Positions 45,796 through 58,776 of a stretch of DNA of 64,000 nt are shown here, in pieces; position 1 is the first letter of the stretch; every line of letters begins with the position of its first letter. The notes below the pieces were generated by a model. That model did not search any database. It was not told where the DNA came from and worked only from the letters and a program-made list of their open reading frames with translations. Source of the stretch: Dirofilaria immitis (Eukaryota; Nematoda; Chromadorea; Rhabditida; Onchocercidae); contig JAKNDB010000092.1 of NCBI GenBank assembly GCA_024305405.1, positions 3,811,501-3,875,500 on the forward strand. The letters are read 5' to 3'. A program made the position numbers and the translations under genes.

Positions 45796-48258
45796 CTATC
45801 CGTTGTTGAAGTCCGGAGATCGAGTACCTTTGTTGGGAACCGTCCAAGCACTGTTCGAATTTGGCAAATACTGCTGTCCTGAATAAAATGCCTGTTGAAG
45901 TGTTGACGATTCGGAATTTGTAGGTCCTTTGTTTCCTTCTTGTTCTAACATTGCTATTGCGACACCACCATCTGCGAACGACTGCCCAGATGTATTGGCG
46001 CTCAGCGCATATGCAAAACCATCCTGAAAACAACAGTTGTCAGATTTCATTTGATGATAGAATTTGTCGGGTATCAGTTGGTGTACAAAGTTTGGATATT
46101 AAAACTAAGCTAAAATTCATGAGTCATTTCAGTTTGAGATTGGAATTTATATTTCTTTGCTTACGATGGATAATGCTTTTCTCTTCTGCTTTTCGTTCTT
46201 TGGTATAAAAAATGATGAAAACGAAGAATAAAAAAAAACATAAGAACAACAAGAAACTAACCTGTGGGAAATTACTGGATTGCTGCTGTGGAATCATAAA
46301 TGCTGGAGCTATTTGCATTTGTCCATGTGAAGACGGTAAAACAAACGGTGTGTGCAGAGTAACCAAAGGATGTGTCTTTCGTGCATATGATCGTACTGAA
46401 CTAGTAGATTCAGTGATAGGTGTGGGTGTAGACGATGTTAAACTGAAGAAGTTCCTGGAATGAAAGAAATTATTTCAGAACAAAACGAGATGAATTTGTT
46501 AGTTTAATTCGATTTATTTCCAAAATATTGCACATCAGAATATCGAATGATTCGGTATTAACACTAAACTTAAAACGAATTCTCATATTACATCTGATGA
46601 CATGGTCATTAGAACACTTTACAATTGGCACTCGCATAAATAAAGCTGCTTTTAGAAGTTTTTAAAGCAAAATTTATTCCTACACAGATAAATGATTGCT
46701 AAATTCTTACTTGCTTTTCTTATCTGGTGTGATAAATCGCGCGCACCTTGGTAAATGTTTGTACTTAATGTGCTGTTGTAAGTGAGGCAGAAGTGAAAAT
46801 GATCTAAAAATGTTTGAAATTTTCATAAACAAATCAACAAGATTATCAGATCATATTTTTCGTGTTTTATAATTACAAATCTAATATACCATAAGTCGCC
46901 TGAAGAATGATCAAGACAATGTTAATTAAAAATTTAAATCTAATTATTATGAACAAAAAAAAGTTGCGATGAAATAAGTTGTGAGAAAAGCGAAAAAACA
47001 ATATCAATGCTAATTCTAATAAATTTAAAACCAGATTACATCTTCTATATCTTAAAACCAATAAAGGGAAAGATTACCAACCTTGGATAACGTTTATTCC
47101 TGAAACATGTCGACCATAAACAAGCATAACGTTTTTCGCCCTGTGCTAAAACGACATTTGTGATAAAATACGCATTATATTTATATATATATAAATACTT
47201 GAATTGACTTATGTTGCTGAATTTTATCGTCTAGAAAGTGAGTCCCTGCGATATTTCCCAACATCATTAAACATATCAAATTTGCTTTCACATGAAGATA
47301 CCGCATAATTAATTTTAAATCAGTTTTTGTATTATTGGCATCTTAAATTCTATCACTGCCTTTTGCTGAATATTAGGAGATGAATGATAAAATAATTTAC
47401 AGAAGTATTCCATATTGTGTGTAGTTTTGATATGTTCGTAGAGGGCATCAGATGTATCTGCCTGGATGTCGCACTTCTGCCACATGCATTGATAAACGAG
47501 AATCCTTCCTGGAGGCGGCTGAAAAAAAGCCATCCACACCTTATCAGCAAGTTGATTGAACAATACAACTTCATTGTAATCGTATTTGTCTTTACGAAGG
47601 TAGTGATTTAGGAAATGTGAAAAGAAAACACCAACCAAAATAATTTTTTGATTGTCGTCCTCTTTCGCTTCTTTTGCAATCTGTTCTGCACGCAGTTTAT
47701 ATTTGTTTTTTTCTTCAGCTGATACTTTAGCCCACTGTAAATAGTTTATCAACTGACAGAAATGTTGTAAGTTCGTTCCTTACAATGATGATGAAAACAT
47801 ATTATGATTTACCTCTTCGCCGACACGTTTGCTCACTTCAACAAAGTTCAATTCAGGATGCGCTGCTCTGATGCGTTTTCTGGCCTCACCGTGGAATAAC
47901 ATATAACCAGTTCTTGCGCGACATGCTTTTTGGGTTTCTGCAAAAGTCCAAACTAGAAGTTCTAGACATACATTAGATTTAGTTTTCCGCAATGTAAAAG
48001 CACTGATAAATCAGGAATTCCAATTATCGGATCAAGATACTTAGAAAAAAATTCTAAAACCTTGGCAGGAGCAACGCTACTCGATGTTTCCTGTGTTCCT
48101 GCAACCGCTGTTGTCCCACATACCGCACCACCTGACACAAGATTGTCTGTCACGAAGTTACCTGGACCGGACATCTCCATCACATGTCGTGTTGAAAGTG
48201 CCGGAAAACACAATCGACCACACAATAAACTAATGTGATATTGTTGCACTATAAGCAT
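45796..48258 (-). CDS. HMG-box and C2H2-finger protein, polybromo-like C-terminal module, one apparent frameshift
   Basis: Probable chromatin protein. Exons: a first block 48258-47813, then 47734-47401, 47145-47082, 46803-46711, 46454-46262, 46023-45796, all in phase from 47937 on. The HMG box starts at CRARTGYMLFHGEARKRIRA and continues HPELNFVEVSKRVGEEWAKVSAEEKNKY, closest in my judgement to the HMG box of polybromo/PBRM1. It is followed by VWMAFFQPPPGRI, a first finger (CMWQKCDIQ...HIKTTH) and a second (CLWSTCFRN...LQQHIKYKH), then a serine/threonine/glutamine-rich tail. Bromodomains and BAH domains of polybromo are not seen upstream, so it may be a separate protein. Starts at 48258 or 48180 (MEMSGPG) are both possible. 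Upstream of the box the frame breaks at 47983-47986 (TTTT on plus): one extra base gives a continuous exon of 426 residues from 48180. Confidence 0.75.
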
Positions 48259-49546
48259 ATTTTAAAAATGTCCGACAGTACTTTCTAAAATATCATGGCA
48301 AAAATATGCAACTTACCAATAGATTATAGCATCCTTTTCTGTTAAAATCAATTTCTCAAACTGTTATACTTAGAGATTAACAATTAAAAAAAATAGTCTT
48401 TTAAGGACATTACTAACAACCTACTACCTATTTCTCATCATTCATGAAACAACACCTAAACAGTACTGTGAATTCTACTCCTTCGATATCTGAACTGGTG
48501 CAATATTGGTATGACTGCATATACGAATCCATTTTCTCTTATAAAACGGCCACCATCTAAGCTGCATACATCCTTCAGAAAGCACATCACTATCAGAAAA
48601 TTTCGAACTAAGATGAAATCAAGGACCTACGACGTAATGCGCGAAACAATTAGACTTGGTAGATTATTCAAAAAAATATCCTGTTACCGCAAACCCTTAT
48701 TATTTAATCCCAATTACATGTATTATTACAATTTTTGAATCATAAAACTACACACTCGATAATAAGAACTGCACCGATTGGAAACGGATCCATAAGAAAT
48801 AAGAAATTTCGCAAATTTTAAAGTTGTACTTTATAGGAAGCATAAAGCTGAAATTAACATGCGATAAAAAAATTAAATCAATACAAATGAATGGACAGAG
48901 ATGAAAAACAAACCCTCATTCACTGCATATCACATTTTCAGTTAGGATAAACCTCATTAGTATTACAATAAAATTTACGCTAAATACATAGCATTTCAGG
49001 AAACAAATGTTACAATTGTACATAAGAGTTGAAATTGCTCTAGAACAGTTAATACTTCAAAAGGAAGATAGCTAATAAAGAAAAAAGGGATCCACGATAA
49101 AGAACATAACTAAGTCATCGAGATCTCTCAGTCAATTATAACCTCAAAATCACTAAAGACTAACCCTACACTATCATCAGTGTCTCAAATATTGATTGAC
49201 GAAAAATGATATGGTTTGAGATATCAAACTCACTGGATATATTTCAATATACTGTAACATCTGTCCTGTGCACTTGAAAAATTTTCCTATCATCTTCAAA
49301 GCGATGGTCAAAGCATTCAACAGGGAAACCACCACTACGAAAAATGAAATCAGACATCAAGCACTGATATACAGAATGGTCCATTTTACTTTGATTAAAC
49401 GATTTTCGCAAAAGTGGAATAATGGGGCAAATAAATATAAGCTCTCTTTATTGTTATTTCTGAGCACTATCTAATAGTACCTGTCACCTTACTGGTCATA
49501 AAATAGATATAAGTAAAGATTTGTAAATTAAATCGACAGAAGAAAG
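48259..49546. other. Intergenic
   Basis: No exon supported. Plus frames at 48511-48738 and 49268-49474 show no homology or splice context. Confidence 0.5.
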
Positions 49547-51822
49547 TTAAAGAGTGGAATCATAACTATAATCAGCTTTAAATTTCTTTAAATCTTTAAG
49601 AATTCTTTCGAAAGCGGCTGCACGACGATCTTGATTTTCGATCAGATTCATAAGGCATGATATATCAGACGTGATTTCTTGAGCCAGAATTTTGACCACC
49701 GTTGAATGAATGGTTTCTTTCGCCAGCACTAACTGACTGGGATGTAACTCCCTAAGCACTTCTGCTAATCTGTTCGCCCAATCCGCTTCTGAATAACTTT
49801 TTTATTCATTGAAGGACCAGCCTCAGGAGCAGCACTGAGCAGGGATGCATGAAATGGGCGCCGCCTGAGACGTAAAGTCCATATTGTTGGATCATTCGCT
49901 CTGGATCCAGGAACTATCGGTGATGAAGCAGATGATGAGTACTTATCAAGAGGTGGAGGTGATGCATTATCGTTGCAGTATTCCCCACGGCTTTCTTCTC
50001 CATCCATCATACTTGATGAAAATGATGAGCTCTGAATAAAAATTTTGGTGATTGCAAAACAGTACGATATATGCGAGAAACCAACAAAAGCCATCAAAAC
50101 ATTGTAACTTATCAATTTGGCTTTAAATGACTTATGAAATTTTCCAACGGATTAAGAATAAACTTACGACTTGCGCAGCAGTTAAACGAGGCGGTGTATC
50201 ATCCGAATGTATTGAAGATGTTGCTGTCGATTCAGGATCAGTACCATTATCTTGTCCTAAAACATTTTATTACCATGCAAACTGATTAATAATTTATATT
50301 TTCCAAAATTCAGATATTTCATATTAATTTTTATGCCAAATGTTAGAAACAGGAGTAGAATGAAATGCTATTCCAAACAAACAAAACAGTTATAGCACAA
50401 AACGATTCTGCCGCTACGAAATGCAAAATATAAAGAGATCCTGTCTAAATTTGGATTAAGAATTCAATAACTGAAATTTTACCACAAGCAGCATTTTGAC
50501 ATTCATTATCGAGCTGTGGCATTTCTTGTTCGGCGGCCTGAAAAATCGTAGACGAATTTCGAGACTTAAAAAAATTGTAGACATATGGATGTTTCCTTAT
50601 TATATAAATCGTTAGCTAATCGACAATGATAACTTCCAAAACAAAACACAGTGATACATATACAGTTCAAACCATACTACTCCAATAATGCTTCACATTA
50701 AGATTAATGAAATAAGAATCTCGGTAAATTCATATTTTTTCAATCAATTTCACGAAAATTCTTTTATCTTCAGTCTCCCTTTCAAACTCATTACAACAGC
50801 CACGCCCTAATTTACGACGCATTAGTGTATTTGATGTGAATAAAAATTAACATTTGAAGACAGTTTTTAGGCTCCCTCTCTCTCACTAGCCAGAAATCCT
50901 TACTTTTGAAAGCAACCGCTGAATTTCATCCTTCCTGTCCAACAGCGATCCTTGGTTATCATCGCTGTGTTTCGGAAGCAATACACACGACTTTCTCGCA
51001 TTTGGATTACTGTTGTCATTATTATCAGTGGAAGCATTAAGATCACTCGAGAGACCATTTACTGCTGACGACTGTAAGAAAAAGAGATAAAGAGAAACTA
51101 TGTTAAGAAATCAATCTGAATGGTGTTCTTCGATAATTCATGGCAAAACAATCTAAGTTACAAACCCATTTTGTTCTACGTGTCTTTTCCTTTTTTCCTT
51201 TAAATATGGCCTTTCGTTGTTTCAATATCTAATCAGAATTATATCATTTGCTTCCATTTTTTTCATTCTATCAACGATTTTATTATTAAGTTTCTTCGCA
51301 ATCGCTTCCTTCCTCTTTCTCCGATTTCAATCAGTGGTAAGTTCTTAACAAAAAATAAAAAATCCATTACATACCAAACGTGGTGGAGTCTCGCACTGCT
51401 CATGCTTCAGCAATTTTCGAAAAATCTCTAAAACATTAAATCTGTGATAAGAATCAACGCATAATTTTATCTGACGATTCCCAATTGTTATTAATTATGT
51501 GAACAGATACATTTAAATTTATCGCAATAGTCAACTATCCTCAAACAAAATCATTGCTAGCACAAAAAAAAATTATAGAGCGATAAAACTGGTAAAACAT
51601 TTTCCAATATTATACGAGCTTTTTAATGACTGAACTTTTCGTATTCCAAACCACTAACTGGAAGTTATCTTCTCAATAACCATTTTATCTTTTCAATTAT
51701 AAACCATAAAACCACTTGCTCTGAAAAATATTCTCATGCTAAAAGTAACAGTAAAATGACATACCCGGTTGAGAATCATTCTCACGAATTAAGTTATCCA
51801 ATAGTTCCGATTGCTGTGTCAT
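49547..51822 (-). CDS. Unidentified serine-rich protein with a conserved-looking helical C-terminus, one apparent frameshift
   Basis: Not recognised. Six exons in phase: 51822-51765, 51427-51375, 51071-50904, 50537-50483, 50256-50168, 50031-49547; 302 residues. The N-terminus MTQQSELLDNLIRENDSQPG is followed by EIFRKLLKHEQCETPPRL; a second copy of the phrase TPPRL occurs in exon 5, so the middle has two similar short motifs. The middle is rich in S, D and N and probably disordered. The last 90 residues (ADWANRLAEVLRELHPSQLV...ERILKDLKKFKAD) are predicted by eye to be helical. Frame breaks in exon 6 at 49798-49803 (six T on plus); a seventh restores MNKKSYSEADWANRL and satisfies the phase. Six evenly phased introns make it a real gene rather than chance. 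Confidence 0.72.
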
Positions 51823-53319
51823 CTCTCTAGCTTTTTTTTCGTCTACTCTTTACCGCTAACAACCTCCTTTCAGCGCATTTCTTTCGAGCCGCTCCCGGCA
51901 TTGCTGCACATCTTTTGTGACCTAAAACTGGCTCATTTATTGCTAATTACCTCAAACATTCATTATATCAGCACTACAGTAACGAATCTAACTTCATTTA
52001 CATCAAAACACCACAAAATACAACTCCCCAATCACCTACCGCACCCCAATTACCACCTGTCCGCACGCGCGCCTCCTCTCCATTACGACGCCTGCCTAGA
52101 GAACCCAATTTCATATGTTAGCCGAGCTGCTGTAGTCGACGAAGCATTGCATGGTGCAGCGGAAAATCGGTTGACTTTTTGAGTGTCGAGGAATTACCGG
52201 GCGAAAGAAGTTGGTATATATGATCCTGAGTATGCTAGGATTTCATTAAAATTTTTATTGATGAAGTAGTTTGGATACGAGATGAAATAAATACGCTTAA
52301 GCATATCGTGTAAATAAATATCTTAGTATTCGATAATTGGATAATAAATACAAAAAATATTAACTTTGAAGAGTTAAATATAAATCTTCTCGCAATAGTT
52401 CGTTTTTGTAAACGCTAAACATTAAATGAGAGAAAAAGAATATCAATTCATTTATTAATAATTGATTAAATAAATTATCAATAAGTATGAAAAAATTGGT
52501 GGGTTATAAAAACAATTAGTAATTTATGAGAAAGAAAGATCTCTAGAGGTTTTTTTTTTCAAAGATATGCACAAAAACTCATCTTCGAGAACTGAAGATT
52601 GGAAATTGATAATAGAATATCTAAAATTGAAAATTAAAAGATTCTTAACTTTTACTGGCTAATTTCTGCTTAATTCGATAATTGTTTGAAAATAAAAATT
52701 AACACTAATATGTTAAATTTCGTTCTCGAAAAAATTCCTGAAAATTCCAATGTAAAAAATATGAATTTGTGTATGATAATATGTTCGTATAGAATTTAGC
52801 TCACAAATATTTTATAATTGTATTTATCCAATTTTAACATCACTAATTTTGTGACTATACGTTTAGAAATGTTCAACTTTCTTTGTTTTATGAATAGTCA
52901 GATATATAGAAATCTTCTAGTAAAAATTTAGTGAGAAAAGAGCAGTGACAAAAAGATTCAGAAATTATTCAAAATATTACATTTCCATATGTTATATCTG
53001 GATCTAACATGAACAAATTTCATAAATGATCTGTACTATTTAGGAAGAACGGTATGATTTTCATTATAGAATAATTGTAATGAGCATATTATTTAGCGGT
53101 GAATTCTTAAGAAATATAACTTTTTAGTTAGAAAAAGGATGAAATTTGAAATATAAATTCTCTTTATAAGAAAATGATTCCTCATTGTACGTTTTAATCC
53201 AAATAAAATGAGAAAAATGCAAGTAAAAAATGAATTTCATCTAATTTCAGCTTCCTGTGTTGTCTTTCAATACTTCTTATTTTCCTGTTGTTTATCCTTA
53301 AATAAATTCATTGAGATAT
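51823..53319. other. Intergenic between divergent genes
   Basis: Promoter side of both flanking genes. The 123-codon plus frame at 51811-52182 has no family resemblance and overlaps the first exon of the neighbour in antisense. Confidence 0.5.
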
Positions 53320-55845
53320 ATGCCGCTGTTGAAATGTTCGAAAGAAGAATTAAATCTGGCGGCAGTGTTGTTGAGCGGCCAGTCGTTCAGGTATTATTTT
53401 TAATTGTTTTTTCTTCATTTTATTATTTTTGGACATTTTTAAATTACTGCTTGCACAACTGAATAACTGTATTTAACACAATTCTAAGTACACCTCTAAT
53501 ACACTATTAATGATATCTATTAAAATTTTCCAAATCTAAAATGCGTAAAATTTCCTGAGAAAAATTTAATTCTGTACTAAAAACATCGGAAGTTCGAGTG
53601 TTAATTGAAACGAAGAAGCTAAACACAATCCGTCAAAAAGAATTTAAATTTTTGGCAATATCTTTGGAAACCACTTTAATTTTTTTGCTTTGTAATTAAA
53701 TTCATTTTTGTTTCGGTATATACAGAGCGACACACAAAAGGAAAGGAAGCTATGAGATAGTAGCGAAATATCACATTTATTTGTTCTTTTATGAGTGTTC
53801 TAAGTTACTTAATTTTTCTTTCCAATTTCAAGATGGAAAAAATTGGCAAGAGATGATGAAGCAAATAACGCGCCTTCATCAGAGAACATATTTTGTGGGA
53901 TTGCTAAACATCGAGTGTGGAAGATATGGCGAGAGAATGACGATCAATTAGGTTACGAAGTGCTGGGAAGATTTTCCAAAGCTCGTAACAGCGATTTGGA
54001 TGCTCTCAAAGATTATTTTCAAGTCAGTATTCATCTTCGGCTGGTTTTGTTCTATATTTACTTTTTCAAAATCATTCGGGAAGGATATGAAAGTTTTTAA
54101 GTTTGACAAAAACTTCGAATTTAATAGTTGAACTTGAAAGTTGAGAGCACATTGCAAAATGACTAGTTGATAATTGTGATTTGAAGTTTTTGTAACCCGG
54201 AACTACAAGGATGAGAAAAATTCCGTAGTAATAAATCACTTCATTTACGACCGTATTTATAAGTTTTTTAATAAGTTATTTCAATAAAGAGCATATTTTG
54301 AATTTGTATTTTCATCGTTTTCTTATTTCATTATTATAAATGATGGAAATAAAATTCCACTGCTGCATCAGTCAGACGAGGGTATTTGTCTATCAGTATA
54401 TAATTCATAATATATTTTAGCTTGATATCAAACTAGCACCACTATATAAGCTATGGGCCGAGAATGATAAGCATTTCGCTCATCTTTTGGAGAATTATAG
54501 AACAAAACTGGAAGGAATTCGTGTTCTTCGGCAAGATCCGTTGGAAACTGTTTTTGCTTTTATTTGTTCTGCAAATAATCATATCAGACGTATCACAAGT
54601 ATTTATATAATAGATTAATTTTCACCTTCATATAATTTTAAGTGCAGCGAAGTATTCGTCTGTTGAATCCGATGCTATTTGGATGTCGAAATATTTCTTG
54701 GTATTTTGCGAAATATTTCTTGGTATTTTGCAAAATATTTCTTGGTATTTTGCAAAAATCACTGTTTTTATGAATCCAGGTATGGTTGAAACATTGTGTG
54801 AGCTGTATGGCGAAAGCATTAATGTTGTTTTTCGAATGGTACTAAGACATTTTATGATTTTGCTGATCCAAAACGCATGAATGATGATCCTGCATTGGAA
54901 ACAATTTTGCGGACGCGTGGTTTCGGTTATCGCGCGTTGAATATTACACATGCCTCTAAAACGCTCGTAAATTCTTGCTTGTAATTAGTTCAAGAATGTT
55001 AAAGAAAATTCAGTCTTGATTAAGACGACTTCCTTTCGATTCTCATATACTTTCATGAATTAAATTGTTTTTAAATTGTGTATTGATAGTAATGCGTATT
55101 TTTCATGATAGGGAAATGGCTGGGAACAGTTTTAGAAAATTTGTCGAAGAATACTTACGCAGATGCAGCGGAAGAACTTCAACAAATACGAGGAATTGGA
55201 GCAAAGGTGATTATATTTATCTTATTCAGTTTATACTATTTCATGAAATCGTGAAGTAAAGTGGAAGGCACAACTGCATATTTGGTTTTAGATAATGGCT
55301 CATGCAGAGAAAAAGTTCGACTAGGCAGTAGAATCAGCTTTTTATTGATTTGTTGAATTCACTTATATCATAAGAACTTCTTGTCATTTTTCTTCAAGGT
55401 TGCAGACTGCATATGTTTGATGGGATTACGTATGCACTCCGTTGTACCAATTGATACTCATACATTACAAATTACAGCAGAGAATTATTTGAAAACATTG
55501 CCACAAAAAAAATTTTGAGCGAGAAGCATCGACACCAAATTGGTATGATTTAAATTTCTTTTAATTTCTAATTTATTCAAAGTTTTTCAAAATTTTAATA
55601 AATCTTATTTTATGTTTGGGATTCTTAACAGAATTTGTGATGGATGATAATACTTGAGTAGGAATCCTCCACTAGCTGCATTTCATCTCGAATCATGTAA
55701 AAATTTTCCAGCAACTATTTGGCAAGAAAAGTTTGGTCCATATGCCGGTTGGGCTCAAGCAGTTTTATTCACAGCACATCTGCGACAGATGAATATAAGG
55801 CGACCAGCAAAGAAGAGATTATCGAAGATAAAAACAAAAAAATAG
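53320..55845 (+). CDS. OGG1: OGG1, 8-oxoguanine DNA glycosylase/lyase, apparent frameshifts
   Basis: Base-excision repair enzyme removing 8-oxoguanine opposite C. Exons: 53320-53390, 53833-54022, 54421-54598, 54780-54980 (3' end uncertain), about 55112-55206, 55399-55551, 55662-55845. Signatures in order: [57 protein letters not shown], the helix-hairpin-helix [17 protein letters not shown] with the catalytic lysine, PIDTH with the catalytic aspartate, and [19 protein letters not shown]. The basic end ([10 protein letters not shown]) may be nuclear targeting. Frame is lost at 54828-54832 (five T), at the exon 5 border (GGG, 55111-55113), and at 55505-55512 (eight A; one too many or two too few). 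All catalytic parts are intact, so errors of assembly are likelier than decay. C. elegans has no OGG1, which makes the gene noteworthy. Confidence 0.93.
54688..54753. repeat. Three 22-nt tandem copies in an OGG1 intron
   Basis: Unit (G/A)AAATATTTCTTGGTATTTTG plus C; copies at 54688-54709, 54710-54731 and 54732-54753, differing only in the first base. Confidence 0.9.
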
Positions 55846-57450
55846 GAACCGGTACTGAAAGTTGTTACTAGTGTGTTAAAAGCTTGCTTTACTCTTATTC
55901 AAATACATGCGTGTTCCATTTCAAACGAAATGTGGAATATATAACTTATATTCAGCGCTTACATGGATGATGAATATATAACTTATATTCAGCGCTTATA
56001 CGGATGATAAATTTTCACTATGAGAGAAATGGAAGCCCCTGAACGGTTCGTCTAATATTTCCACAGTATATAACTCGAAAATAAGATTCAAGGAGTAATT
56101 TCCGGTAAAAATTTTAGATTTTAAAGTGAACAAGTGTGATCGAATTGTTGGACGCGTGGGGACGGGCGGATTACATTTACGAAGATCCATTTAGCTAATC
56201 TTTTTGGTTTTAAGTCGTCAGTGGTAATTTCTTGGTGTTCCTCCGAAAAGTTGTTGTATCTGAAGAAATACTGATTTTCTTCGGCAGTTTTCATAGTCCT
56301 CTTTATAATATCTTAAATTCATAAGGGTAAGAGCCTTGAAATTAGCAGAGGTCCTTGAGGACTAAGCACATTGGTCAGTCAGATGAGGGAAGTTATCTTA
56401 TTAATTTCGGGTTGTTCATTCCGCTTTTGGGCTAAGTAATATATCAATGCATGTCTAATTTTTAACATCACAAATTGTCACAAGGAAATGTTTTTATAAT
56501 TTTTGGCAAGTAGCATCGTCTCACCTTACTCAAAAGTTTTGATCTTTAGATATTTTCAAATCTATATCTTCTCAAATTTATGCAGAAATAAATAATACAA
56601 GAACGAAACTGGAGTGATCTATCACTACGTCTCCATTCTATCCATCCGTCTACATCTGAGGTTGTTCATAATTATACCGTAATATTGCAATAACCGCAGG
56701 AGAAAAGGCTAACTGAAGCAATTTACGTTATTTCTGTGCTATAAGAATTTGTTCACTAATTCGAGTTTCCTTAGTCGTAACCCGAGGATATAACAGAATG
56801 ATTCAATTAGTTAACTGTGTAGCCTTATTTTAAAATTATTTTTGTTCATCATAGCTTGTTAAAAATTGCTTTTAATCACTGGTCAATTGGAGGAAAAACT
56901 TCGCGAAATCGTGAATTTTAGTGCAGCATATGTAAATATAAAATTAAATGCCAACTTATGTCTTTAAAATCTCATTATTCTTTATTTCACTGGAACACAA
57001 GTATTTACTAATGATGTCAAGAGGACGAATTTAAACCGTACTAGAACACAATAAGAGTAGTACCACTACTAAACTTCACGATTCGCTGTACAATAAAAAT
57101 AAATACAAAAGGAACGATAAAGAAAGGCAAAAGCTAGAGTTGCTGCGAGCAGATTGCTCTACGCGATACATGTAAATTTTCAACATCTATAGGAAATAAA
57201 ATATTTGCACAAAATATCAAATAAACTTATGGATAAAGAACTTGACTCCTCCATTATGCTTTACTGTTCTGTAAACAAAACAGAATTGCAACGATGTGGT
57301 CGTATAAACTTTCCGGATATTTCCCGGTAAACACTACAAATTAGGTAAAATAATTCTTCTATTTTAGTAATAACAAACTAGTTCAATCGTGGGAAAAATG
57401 GAGGAGTCCGAACTGTAACCTGTAGATTAAATCACTGGTGGACCGTCATA
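55846..57450. other. Intergenic downstream of OGG1
   Basis: No coding signal on either strand. Contains the 37-nt duplication listed separately. Confidence 0.55.
55935..56008. repeat. Tandem duplication of a 37-nt unit
   Basis: GAATATATAACTTATATTCA and the following 17 bases occur twice in a row (55935-55971, 55972-56008) with two or three mismatches in the second half. Confidence 0.9.
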
Positions 57451-57980
57451 TCATACAGGCACCGGTGCTGAGATCAGTCCATTGCGTTGCAGAAAATATG
57501 AGGGCAGAGAGTACACAATCTCCTGAATATCTGCAGAAAAACGCGAAGTAAAAGTTCTGAGACCAAAAAAATAAGCAAAAATGCACAATTGAACATTTCA
57601 ACACTGTCGAATATGCGTACATCGCTGCATAATATTTTATTTATTTAATAAAAATAGAGCTTTTATATTTTTCTATTTTACACAGGGATAACGGAGAAAG
57701 AAAAATACCAACTCAATCGGAAATAGCTAAAGGACGAACATACTTCGTGGGATCCTCCAATGCAGAATTATCTAGAGATATATTAAAGAAAGTTCGCATA
57801 TTCAAAGTGATTATGATTAAAATAAATAACAAAAACATCATTACTAGATATTAAGCAGGACCTCAGGAAAAAGTGGACTCTGCGGACTAACATATATAGC
57901 TTATTTGTCCTACCGATAATAAATGGAAGACTCGCACCAATACGAGTGAAATACGACAGTTTACCTCCAACCTCAACCAT
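57451..57980 (-). CDS. Small unidentified protein (about 69 aa) with an in-frame TGA between good exons
   Basis: Exons 57980-57914, 57771-57709 and 57530-57451, joined by phase-1 introns throughout. They read MVEVGGKLSYFTRIGASLPF, then DNSALEDPTKYVRPLAISD, TGA, V, then DIQEIVYSLPSYFLQRNG and ISAPVPV. The third exon keeps phase and looks coding, so the TGA is unlikely to be the true end; a TGG misread, a real nonsense change, or termination at residue 41 are the options. Selenocysteine seems unlikely, as nematodes have almost no selenoproteins. No family recognised. Confidence 0.5.
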
Positions 57981-58776
57981 GCAATGAGCGCTTTTACTTT
58001 TTCGAACAAACCTGGAATTCTTGGTATTTCACTTATAACAAAACAATGTCCTGAGAGTCAAGCGACCATGGCAATGTCAACGAACAATGTGATGAAATGA
58101 AAAAATAAATTTAATAATCAGGCTATTCCCGAGACAGTTATTAATTGCTATTTGCTCTATTTGGGACTTGTTTACAAGTTTGCCCGTTGTTGCATCCTAA
58201 ATGCACTTCTAACATTATTTATCGATTTCAGTGAATATTTTCAAGTCCTCTCTTTTCTAATTCTTTTATAGGAAAATGAAATTAATTCAATTTTGAAATC
58301 AATGATACCAATATATTTAAAATGCAATTTGGATGCTATCGATAGTCAATAAATATCAATCATTCTCAAGAGATAGAATACGTACTTCACTCCCTTACGT
58401 GCAACATATGGAAGATTAATTCTAACAATAATTTCTTATTGAATTCTTCATCAAAATTATTTGTTTTCAGAATTTGAAGTATTTTATTAATTAATAGAAC
58501 TCTATATATTCTAGAGACTAGCTAAATTTTTATAGAAATATGCCTCATTGTTCTTATAACGGAAATACAATATCGACACATCTATCGAAATTATGAAAAC
58601 ATCAAAAAAATAACTAAAAAGAATGCAGGAAAAATTGCCTAGCTTTTCAAAAGATAATTCGGACAAAATTGCCATTAACCAGCCGCATCCATGAAGAATT
58701 TTCTTGCCGATAAACTGAAGAATAAATATTGCAACATAAACATCCATGAATAACGAAGCGATTGGGAAAGAAATGT
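57981..58776. other. Intergenic
   Basis: No gene supported; 3' flank of the BED-finger gene and upstream DNA of the small gene. Confidence 0.55.

Noticed and set aside
51811..52182. 123-codon plus-strand frame
   Set aside because: Longest unexplained frame, but it overlaps the first exon of a well-supported minus gene, and its composition fits random AT-rich DNA.
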